Made by a program: the position numbers and the translations under genes
Shown: piece after piece, positions 13,201 through 25,200 of the stretch
How the letters are laid out: each line of letters begins with the position of its first letter
Numbering within the stretch: the first letter of the stretch is position 1
NCBI RefSeq assembly: GCF_009653635.1
Contig: NZ_PPFD01000007.1
Location: 62,974-126,973 of the forward strand
DNA from: Endozoicomonas sp. OPT23
GTDB taxonomy: Bacteria; Pseudomonadota; Gammaproteobacteria; Pseudomonadales; Endozoicomonadaceae
Direction of reading: 5' to 3'
Length of the DNA stretch: 64,000 bases
The notes under the pieces: generated by a model
The model's input: the letters and a program-made list of their open reading frames with translations, nothing else
What the model was told of the DNA's origin: nothing
The model's database searches: none

Positions 13201-16200
13201 GCTGCTCTCTGGACATCATTGCTGGTGGCGCTGACTTTCAACGTCGCCTGCTCGGCAAAGGTCTTACTGACTGATTCCAGTTGTGATGAAGTTAATGCAT
13301 CCAGCGACGTATTTAACTGTTGTCTGATTTCTGCTCTGACACCGGTATTCTCTGTCTGCAAGGATTGCTGAACGTTGTTAACCCAGGCTCGGGTCACATC
13401 AGCATTCACACCAGGTCCTTCTGTACCTTGCATCAACCTGATGCGACCATTCTCACCGGTTGCTTCCGGGGTATTGGTTAATATGCCGTTAAAGTCGTTA
13501 AACGTTCGACGGACTTCTAGAATGACGAAGCTTTCACTACCACTGCTGTTGGTGTAAACCGGTCTTCTGGAAGGTTCATTGATGGCTCCGGTCAGAGCAA
13601 CTATTTCACTGTCAGGCAGTATCGAGATGAAATCAGAGTTACGACCACTCTCACCTAATCTGAACTTCGAGTCTGAAATAGATGAATCCTGAACCCGATC
13701 AAAACGTGCTGAAAGCGTGCTTTCAAAAGTACCGGTCACCCTTTCACTGGTCAGGGAAAGATCCAGTTTTTCAGCCGCCGGTTTATTGAAGACTTCTCTG
13801 GAAGCAGTATCAATAGATCGGTTCAGTTCAGCTCTGAAGCCTGAATTCGGTGTATCGAGCGAACTGTCTACATAGGTCTTAAGCGTTCTGATATCCGTAT
13901 CACTGAGCACAGAAGCGACTGCATCGGCCGATCCTGCTCGTAACAGGCTGTCCAGTTTGGTTTTATCTGCCCTGCCGCCGGGGAACTGACTGTGCATCAA
14001 TTCCTGCAACACGACCATGGTCATCAAAGATTTGATTTCAGCGCTGGGGGCACTGGTCACCAGCCCTGCAAGACGGTTACCTTCTATTTGTGACTGTTTA
14101 ACCAGCGACCGTTGCACTGCGCTGGTGCCTGCCAGCTGATCGATGCCAGAAAACACATCGCCAATCCGCTTAAACTCAATAGCGATATTGGTTTGCACGG
14201 CTCGCTCATTAGGACTTAAGCCAATAACAGAAGGTGCCAGTGTATAGTCAGGCAATACCACATCTGTCAATCTATAAGGTTGCCCGGCATCACCCATCCG
14301 TTGTTCTAGCTTGGCATTAAAACTATCGGCAACCTGCTGAACCCGCGATCCTGTTTCGAGGTCCGGTATTTCACCCAGTGTTTCTACCAGAATGTCTCTG
14401 GCCTGATAGAACTCGGGAGGTGTTGTACCCGAGCCCTGATGATAGTTGTCGCTTTGCTGAGGGCCATAAACAACTTCAAGCCGGGTCTGACCAACAAAAC
14501 CCTGATCAACCGTCAAGGCCAGTCGACTGACACCGGCATCAGTCGTGCCGGTTCTAGCTAAGACTTCCCGAGGTGCATTAGCGTCATAACGGCTGTTACC
14601 ACTGGCATCCTCGACTTTAAAGGCATAAAACTCTTCTTCAAAACCAATGCGCTGTGGAGTCGCATCCTGCTCAGGAACCGGAACATCCGGCGCAGCCTCA
14701 TAGCTGAGCTCCGGTAACCCGAGGTCACCTCTGAAATCATTCTGTATACTTTTTATCTGCTTCTCAGTAATGACCCTGTATTCACCACTGACCTGTTCAC
14801 TGGCCTGATACACCTGACGCAGGAAGTCTGTCGAACGACTCAGAAAACCATCAATCTGCTCATAGTTAGGCCTTGGCCCATTAAAACCCGGGTCAACATG
14901 AACCGTACTGAATGAACCCTGCCCCCTGACAACAGCATCCGCATCACTCCATGCGGATGGGAGTCGAGAAGTAGTTGATGCTGGTAAGTTATCCGGGGTA
15001 TCGAGTACCAACAGAAGTCGAGTTTCATCGTCTATACGAAGGTGAGCATTATCAGTTGTTCTGATCGTGCCTGAACTAACAAGGTCATCAATACTCGCAG
15101 GTCGTGATGATGGGGTATTGTCTCTGAAGGTATCAGCTGTTGTTTCACCCAGCTCGTTTATAAAGGATGCAGATAGAACAGTATTGAGGTCAGACAACCG
15201 CGCTTCATAATCAGGTACTCGGCTCTGATACTCCGGCGATACGTAATACTGAATCTCCGGATAAACCTGATTGCTGTAGAGCAGGCCTTTTGAAATGGCC
15301 GGTGCTTCTATCGCTCTTGCAGAGACATCAGCAACATTGACCATATCACTGACAGCAGAACCCTCATTAGCAACAACAACACGAGTGTCAACACTGCCAG
15401 CACCACCATCAGAGCGTACTTCTATTCCCAGAATCCGACGGCTGCCATCCTGCTGGGAAACAATATTATGTCGTTCAGCAGTAGGTCCCGCATCAGGCAA
15501 TAAATCACCGTCACCCAGTGGCCAGCCTCGATGAGTATTACCGTCACTGGAAAGATCAAGAGATTGGTAAAGTTCACCGGTAGCGGTTTTTTTGAGTACC
15601 GTTACATGACTGTCTCCTGCCTCAGGGGTATAAGGCTCAACAGCGCCGAGTTGTGGCGTTGCTGACAGGGCATCCCGCGGACGATTGCTGGTCACCCTTC
15701 TCTGCCCGGTTATATCTCCGGCTTCATTAAGCTCCAGTAAATAAAGGTTGCCCCCCCTACGGTTAAAGTCGACTTCTTCAATGGTATTATCAGGCAGTGC
15801 CTGAACCGTACGACTGGCCTGATCGACTTCAGATTCCAGAGTGGCTGAAACATCAATATCCTCATTCAGGACTGCGCTGTTTCTGGTACTGCAACCATCC
15901 ACCTGTCTCGCACAACGAGCAGGAATTCTCGGTCTGAAGGCCAGTTGTGGGCCATCCTGTGAGTTTCTGAGGATCTGGTAACCGGTAAGATTCAGGTTCT
16001 CACCACCCTCTGTCACCATAAAACGTCTTGAAGAGGCGTCACCTGTCCCCGGTTTTTCTACAACAGCATTAGCCCGCTGTCGCATGGGCAGGAGAGCGTC
16101 TACCTCAGAAGGATCAAAAACCCTGAAAGGCGAACCTGAATCATCGGCCACGACACGGGCAAGGCCGTCATCGCCATTAACTGAACGCTGGTCACGGCCT

Positions 16201-19200
16201 ATCTGTGCGCCCAGACGGTCCAGCTCCAGTATCAACTGTGTATCACTGACATCAACACGGTTGCGTAAATCCTGAATGACATCTCTTGGCAGTTCTGAAC
16301 GGAAAGCCTGTCGTGTGTTGCCTGCAGGCAGATCTTTTGTAGCCTTAAGCAAAGCCTGAGTAAAGGTCGAGCCAGCCGCATCATCGGGATGAGCGCTGAG
16401 CCAGTTATTGGCTCTGGATACAGCCTGATTCAGGGTATCACCGCCAGCTTCATGCAGTGATTTAAGCGCTGTAATAAAGTCGGACTGACTGTTGCCTTCG
16501 ACAATCTGAATGTTGTGACGACCGGAACTGGCCAGAGAGTGATAAAGTGTATCCGTATTGTCAGGCAGCCTGACCATATTGAAGCTTTCATCAAAGCCAA
16601 TATGCTGTCCCAGACGCAACTCGGTATCACCCACCCGGAATGTGCTTTGCGCTAACCCTCGTGCAATAGCACCACTGTCCTGATCAAAAGAGCTGACGAA
16701 AGCTGCACCGTAAAGTTCTGATATCCTCTGGCTGCTGATCTCAACAGCGGTACTGGCTAAATCTTTAGTGCCCACTCTAACGAGCAGTTTACCGTCGCTG
16801 GCATCCGGAAAATCAAGCCGGCTCTGGTTCAGGTTCAGCTCAGCATCAATAACAATATCAATAACCCGGTTCGGTTGAGCGGACGCTTCCAAACCCAGTT
16901 GCTCAAGCTGAAGGTTGAATTGTCGGCTCTTACCGCCAATGCTTCCCCTGTTCGAGAGTTCACCAAAGAAATTGATGTCCGACTGAACCGCATTGGTACG
17001 CTGGGAACCGGTATTCTGGGCTCTCAGATAACTGTCGATATCAACAATAAGGTTTGTTTCGGGCAACCTTGTACGAATCTGTTCGGTGCCGATCTCCAGA
17101 CGGAAGCCTGGATTACTGCCCTGATCAGTTATACGACGATAGCCACTGCCTGAGTCCCTGAAGTCCAGATCATCCCTGACGCCTATGACCAGTCTTGAGT
17201 TGTCCGTACCTGTCAGTCGGGTTCGGCGGTTACTCTGCGTCTGATCAAGCTCTACCGTCAACTGCCGACCATCGGACAACATCACGCGGTGTTCCGTGTC
17301 AGCTGGCAACAACTCCAGTAATTGATTAAGACGTCGTGTTTCCTGGGCTGACGGCTGGCGGTTATTTTGTAGTTCTGTGGCTATATCCTGCAGCCGCTTA
17401 TTCACCAGAACCAGTGAAACAGGCTCAAGAGCATCAACAATAGCCTGTCGATTGATGCCAATTTCTTCAGAGAAATGACTCTGGTACTGGGATACCGTCG
17501 TTTCAAGGCTGGTTCTCTGCTCTACATTCAGACTGTTAACGGCCTTGCCTGCTTGCTCACTCAACCATGGTTTATGAGAGTCATAAGCATCAGAGTGAGC
17601 GTTCAGGAGCGCATCCATAAACGCTCTATTGACGTCGGAATCGGTACCCAGAAGTTCAGGGTTCTGGAAGAGCTTTATCGATCCGGTTGCTCCCAGATCA
17701 TTAGGAGACGATGACCGCAACTGGTTGATTACATGCCGTCCCTTACGAACTTCTGCAACAACAAAGTAATGACCGTTGTTTTCAACAACAGGAATTCTTG
17801 ACGGTGCATTAATAACATCAAGTTCGAAAATTTTACGCTGAGTTTCCTGATCTCCGGGTAGAGAGAAATAGCTGTTTCCGTCGGTATTAGGAATTACAGT
17901 ACGACCATGGTTAACTCGATAATCAAGCAGGTCACCAAACTGGTTCGATACTCTGACGGCCAGGGCATCAGCATCGACACTCAAGTGTTCGGTATAATTG
18001 TCACCGTACACAGTACGGCCGATATCATTAAGGCTGTCCCGGACCTGCGTCGTAAACCTTTCGGTGCCGACACTATCCACATACGCTTTCAGCTGTGCGG
18101 CGTCAGTATTGCTGATAATTGTGGCAATACCATCGGCGGTACCGACTCTGAGCTGACTAACCACATCATGCTTGGATATCTTGAAATCCGGTGTGGTTGC
18201 ATCCAGTACCGATTTAAACAAAAACTCCGTCAGTAATGACCGAACTGCAGGCGAAGCATCCGTTGATATATCCGTGGACAGTGAAGAAGCACTGAATTGT
18301 GCACTTCTGAACAGGTCTCCATGAACACCATCGCCGTCCACAAACAGTGAGTCTATTCCTGAAAGCGGGTTACCAATAGCATCATAATCCAGAGAAATAT
18401 TGGTTTGAGCGGCTTTCCTTTCGCCAAACACGTCAACTGATCGCTGCAGATAGTTGATTGGTGTAGCGCCATAATCACCTGCGACGTCCAGCTTGAATGT
18501 ATTGGCGGCCTCTACTCCTACCTTTCGTTCAAGACGGGAATTGTAAGTATCAACCACCTCTCGCACTGTCGATTTTTTGCTGGTGGATATCTCATCAAGC
18601 ACTGTGTCCAGTATCTCTCTGGCAACAAAATAACCCCGAGTATTGTTGTAACCATCGGTTGTCAGTGGTGCAGAAATCAGCTCAATAACGCGGTGTCCTT
18701 CGACACCATCAACGGTCATTGACAAGAGAGGGTAGCTTCTAACACTGGCATTTGGTGTTTTGGCCAGAATTTCCCGTAATGGTGCTTCCGGGCTGAGATG
18801 ATGAATTTCCTGCTCAAAACCAATTCGACCCGGAGTTGGATCTGTAGCGACACTGCCAAGAGTATCCGAACTGAGAATCGGCGGAAGAGAGATCTGCTGC
18901 CTGATCGATTGTTCTGTGCTCTCAATATTAAACACCTGACTGTCTGCGCTCTGAGGCGGTGACATCTGGTGAGCACTTTCAGCAAGCTGAGTCATAAGGA
19001 CAGATGCTTCGGAAAGTGCATCTATATTGTTTAAACGGCTGTAGTGACTCGGGTCGACATTTAACACGCTGGGGCTGGCAGAAGCGCCGGTTCCAATAGC
19101 AACCGGACGGGATACATTGGCTTCCGGAGCAAGGACTATCAGCTGACGAACCGTATCTGGAACAGGGGCAAAGTCGGCAGTTTGGCCAGTTCTCAAGCTT

Positions 19201-22200
19201 GTAGACGTGAGGGTACCTGAGCTGATCAGGTCTCCGATACTGGGAATTCTGCCATCAATATCGGGGTTCTGCAGAGCTCTGAGATAATCTCCGCCCTGGC
19301 TGGCTCCTGTCGTACGTTGCTGCTCAGGCACCGATAAGTCAGGAACAAAAGAACTTAATGTGCTCCGAACCAGATCTATGCCCGCGGCATACTCACCACC
19401 ATTGGCCTGGTAATACTCGGGACTGACATACACAGCAACTCTTGCGTCGCCGGTGCCACCATATTCAGCAGGTGACAGAGTGACCAGCAGGCCTTTAAAT
19501 TCAGCAACACTGGCAGGGACAGCAGGGCGAACTGTCTCTACGGTGGTTCTCGCCAGAGACACCACACTGTCAATACCAGCAGCAGTGACGGAATCTGCCA
19601 GACTGACCGCTCTTTCTGCACGGACAGCTTCCGGTGCATCAAAGGTGACAGCATAATCAGTATTTCTGGTGGTAGCAGGGTCCTGATTATCAAAGGCAAC
19701 TACTGAGCGACTGATGTCCGATGCTTCCGAGTTTCTTCTTGGCATCAGCTGGGCAGAAACCGTATCAGAATCCGGAACATCCAGCACCGCATAGTCATTC
19801 GATGTGTTTTCAATAACCTGCTGTATACGCTGACCAGGCGTTTCATCAGTCAGTACCGCATAAGGGTTATCCGTCACCGGTACCCGACTGTTGTCGGCCG
19901 GATTTTCCAGTACCCCGTAATCATTAGCAGCAGGCGTTACTCTTAAAACCCTTTGTCCACTTTCCGGCTGATCGCTTCTGTAGACCGAATCCACACCCTG
20001 CTCTACAGAATCAACTTCCAGCACTTGATAAGCATCAGATTGACCTGGAACAGGGCCCAGATTGTAATAGGTATGGTCACCCTGCCGGATAAATTCATGT
20101 TTCTGTTGCCGGGAAATACTCTGTGATTGAGGACTGAGCAGACCATCATCACCGATAACTCTCAGCCCGGACTTTGAGCCTGTAACGTCCCCTAATACTT
20201 CCTTGGCTGGTTGCCCTATCTGGGTAACCACTTCAACCAGACGAACAGAGTCTGATAAAGTCAGCTCAGATACACGCCCAAGTTCAGAAGACACCCGATC
20301 CAGCACACCATGAACAGAACCTGTAGTAACTTCCTGAACACGATACCGCCCCCCTTCTGCATCGAGCGTGGCCTGTACATGATAAAGGCGCTCACCCTCA
20401 ACAACGAACTGGTAGCTTGTTTTTTCGGCGGTACTCTCAAAAGTCAGTGGTTTTGTATCTTTCGCCGGGTTCAGTTCCACTGTCGAGAAGTTGCCATCGG
20501 CGTCATCATAAACCTGGAAAAAGCGCCCATTAGCATCTTCAAGCACATTAACCATTCGCGCACTTTCAGAAAGATTTAACCGAAACTCTGAGCCAAGTTC
20601 TGCGTCACTTGCGAACATATTGTAAGTAAGGACTTCACGAACATAGAAATCGATATTGTCCTGACGCAGAGTAAAACCGTCTTCAAGCGTGACTACCCTG
20701 TTGTCCCTGCGAGTAGACTCAATAACATAAAGTCGATCATCCTGCTCTACAAAACGGTGCTGGGTTTGCACGTCAGGAATCAGGCCATCAAGCCCTCTAT
20801 TGCTGCCAACCAGCTCACCCAGATGGGTGTAGACATCATCCTGAGCGTTGATTCGTCTTACTACAAACTGGTTGTCACCGGAACTGTCCTGAACCACCAG
20901 ATAACGATGAGTCGGATCATCGGCACTGGTAATAATCTGGTAAGGTGTTGCAGAAATATCTTCCGGTGTAATGACCAGTGTCTGTCGGTTATTACCGTCC
21001 TGAATTACGACTTCAATGCGAACGGTATCCGGAAGCGCGCCCCCTGCTTCGGAGGGATCCAGTGCAAAGTGAGCCTGATTATTGCTATCAAATATAACTT
21101 CAGCGGCACCGTCATTACCCCTGACTGATCTCTGGTCAGATTCATAACGCTGGTTCAGATCAGCCAGATCCTGACGCAATTCACCATCAACGCCATTGAG
21201 GTCACCCTGCAACAACAGCCGCAGGTTCTCTTCGCCAATAGCCGCCCGGAAGTTACTCTGATTATCCCAACCTTCCAGATTACTGTGGTAGTCCAGTATG
21301 CCTTTGACGAAGTTCTCTGCACTGATCTCAGGATTATTGCGCAGGTGATCAAAAGCATCCGTTAATGCTGCTCTGACCGAACCTTCACCCTGGACCTCAA
21401 GGAACTGCAAGGCAGATAAGTAGTCATTCTGCGTGCCAGGTCTTAAGCCAAGATCACTGGCACTGGCATCAATAAGCTGACGATAAATACCGTCCTGACT
21501 TCCCGGAACTACAGCTCGGTTAAGAGACTGATTAAGTCCGATGGAATCGCCAAGCTGAATAATGGTTTCTGCCGTCGGCCAGATATCTCTTGCAGCATTC
21601 ACTACCGCATCGGGCGTATCACTCTGGGTCAGACTCTTTAACTGAGCAACCCCGTATAACGAATCAAAGACGTTTTCCACACTTTCAGACGGGAGCACTG
21701 AACGCTGATCAACATCATCAAGGTCGACTTTCGGCGTGACATCCTGCAGGCCCAGCTCCAGACGGATGAAACGCTGGTCATCAGTTCCGGTTTTAACAGA
21801 CACCTGACTTGTGTGAAGGGCACTGTCCGGTTTCAGCTGAATTTCAATGGGCAGGCCATCAGTGCTTAGTTTTGCACCGTCAGACCCATAGGCTCGTCCC
21901 AAAAAGCCAACAACATTATCGTTAAAGCGGTTGTCAGTCGTGAACAGCTCAGTAACCCGGCTGATGTCTTCCTGAAGCTGATTTCTGCCAATATGACCTG
22001 CTGCAAGCGCCTGATCGTAATCAGCCAGATCAATGACTATCTCCACACGTTTCAGAGTGCTTGAGCGATATTCACTTTCAGGAACAACCACAATCCTTAA
22101 GGTGGAGTCACTGTTATCTACGACGGTGTAGCGACCCCGGATATCATAATCACTGTAATGCAGACCATTATCGAGGGTAGTGAGAGGCGACCGTGACACT

Positions 22201-25200
22201 ATCTGGGTCGGGCGTCTGGCAGGTATCGAGTTAAATGTCGCTTCCGTATTCTGTCGGGCAAACTCGACGGCTCGTTCCGGATCATAACGGCGCTTTACCA
22301 CTATCTCGGCGTTGTTCAGCAAGCGTTTTTTACGTGCCGCAGCAAAATCAGGTGTAACCTGTTCACCTTCATGGCTGTAGCTTCGGTTGACATAAGTCAG
22401 GAACCCTTCTGCCACATCATAATATTTGATGACATCCAGCGCCTGCTGGAAATCCTGACTCTGAAAAATCCGGCCTTCACTGTCAATGAACAGTATTTTG
22501 TCGTCCAGTTCCGGATAGTTAAGGTTGTCCTGTTCAATGCCGTGCTGCACCAGCTTGGGTCTGCCCAGTGCAAGTGCATCGGCATTCAGGCGGTCACTGA
22601 TGGTCTTTTGATAGTCAATAGTACGACCCAGTTCAGGGTCAAACTTACGTCTTTGCGCCTGACCCAGCCCCACCATGACCTTATCAATGGCGGCACGCCA
22701 TCTGAGCTCTGCAAAACTGGGGAAATCGATTCCACCCTGTCGTTTCGATGTACTGCGGGTATAAGACAGTGGCAGTTTTTCAGCACCGGCCGGACTCCTG
22801 ATTGCAACATCAATACTTTTCTTGAACAGACCAAAAAGGTCAGCATCTGCAGTCAGGTATTTTGTGGTGCCTGCTTCCTGCTCAGCCATAACCCTGAGTG
22901 GGCGATACTCGGAAAAATCTGTATGGGTTCGACTGTACTCTGTGCTTCGGTATTCAACATTAAACAGTGATGGACGATCCGAAGCGGTCAGGCGATATTC
23001 GAATTCGACATCAGCACCATTAACTGCTTTTCTACCGGTGACGTACCAGGCGCTATCATTGTCATCAAAGTGAAGGTTATCGTTCAGCTTATGTTGCTGA
23101 ATACGACGCCGAACAGCATCCAGGCTGACTTCCATCTGAACGGCCAGAGCCGTGCCTTTATCTACTGCGCCACGGTTATTGTTATTACCTGCAGTAACGT
23201 CAACAGGTTTACCCACTTTCTTGGAAAGTTCTGCATCAAAAGGAATCAGGCCTGACTGAAGACCCCAGTCTGAAGATTTACCTTTAACACCCAACCCTTT
23301 AGTGGCGAACTCAATGCCATCACCCAGTCCGAGATCAAGCAGGTCGGCGGCATCCTGGTTAACCGGCCGGATGGCGATAACCGCTCTCTCACGCTGAGCG
23401 GTAACACTCCATGCACGGGCGACGTCCTCAGGAATACCCGAAGCCTTTATAGCCGCATCACCCCAGGTTAACTCCCCCACCAGAGATTCCGGTGAGCGAG
23501 CAGTACTGGCTCCTCCTAATGAACAGGAGTCACCACCACGCTTACAGCGCAGCCTGTTAACATCCAGTTGTCGTATATCGTCGGTCGAGAAAGATTCCAG
23601 TAACTCACTGGTGTTGATATCAAAAACAGCCGTTCGGTCTTCAGTGGTGACTACCTGCAGGACATTGTATTCGCCAGGCTGATCACCCGGTGTTCGAACC
23701 ACCATGGATTCAAACTGATCCGCCTGTGGTGGTAACTGATAAGTGTCCTGAGCCGTAGTGATGTCACTGATATGCCTGAAGCTTCTCAGCTGCAGACGAG
23801 TCAATATCGACTGAAAGTAGCCCTGATCCGTATAATGAGCCGCACGTAACGAGACTGCAGGATAATTTTCAACTCGATTTAGAAGATTGTTTCTACGCTG
23901 CTCCCTGCCGTCAGCTATTCGCTGCCAGGCCTGATTTGCTTCAATACTGACGGGTAATCCTGCGGCTTTGGCTGCAAACGTATCCGCAAAAAAGTCGAGT
24001 TTGTTGACTATCGATCCTGGTGAAACAGCTTGTTCTGGCAGCACACCTGGCCTGCCAGGATGAACATATTCGGTTGCTTCAGAGCACTCGTTACCTGTCA
24101 GTTCTGCAAGATGCGACTGCCACCTGAGGCTATAAAGTTCCTGCCAGTATTCTGAAGGGTTTAGCTGGGCATTCAGTAATCGACCGGCAAGGCTAAGAAT
24201 ACTGGTTTCGATATACGTTGCAGGCGTTGCACCACTTGCTCTTGCCTGACTTTCAGCAAGACTGCTGGCGGTACTTCCCGCATCAGGCCGAACAGGGTTA
24301 AGCAACAGCGTTGCGCCCCTGTCAGTAATTGTTACATCTTGCTGGAAGTCTTCAGATGCTGACACCAGTATGGAGATGTCTTCAGGCAGCTGACTGCTGT
24401 ACGTTGTCAGTTCAGTATTATTCAACCTTGTCATTGCAGCCCTGGTGGCAGCAATGACATGACTGACTGTCTCAGGTGTCAGCAGACTGCTGGTAGCACT
24501 GAGGTCGAAGTTAACATCAAATTGCAGACGTACCTGAAAGCGTCCCAGTTGCTCGGTACGATAAGCGAAGTAATCATCACCCACTTCTACACCGGCTGCT
24601 TCCAGCGACTGGAAATAACTGTCCAGAATCTGTCGGCTAAACCGTCTGTGATAGCTTTCAGACACATCCAGTGGCTCAAACCGTTCGGTTACCGAAGCAC
24701 TGGATTGAACAATGATATTTTCGCCACTCTGGTCAACCCGTAATTCAAACTGGTGATCGTTCTGATCAGCTGACTGACTCCAGTGACTGCCAATAGAATC
24801 TGCACTTAAAGACCGTGTCCATACCCGGCCAGTAACATCCCTGGCAGCAAGCGTTGTAGACACAGTCAGCTGATTCTGTGTGCCACCGGATTGCTGTAAG
24901 AGGCGGAGAAAACTATTGGAGAAATCAGCAACCGCCTCTCCCTCTATGATCAGGCCACTATGGTCAACCAGTGTAATGGCATTGAGGGTGTCACGACTAT
25001 TGAGTACCTGAGCTAAAAGGGCCGATAAATTCTGGTAACTATGTCCGGCAAAATAAACCTCACCGTCCAGTGACTGGTCAAACTGGCCAATCAAAACAAG
25101 GTCAGTACTGACACCAGTGGAGAAAGCATCTGCTGTTATCAACTGACTTATGATATAGCGATTGTTATCTCCAGAACCGAGCAGTTCGCCGTTCCCTGAG

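Noticed and set aside
24240-24420. Possible degenerate M91-type metalloprotease between the autoprotease-like and cyclase domains
   Set aside because: A pattern LLLNP...YIETSILSLAG could mirror the strand-and-HExxH layout of that family, but the His residues are absent and the resemblance is too weak to claim.
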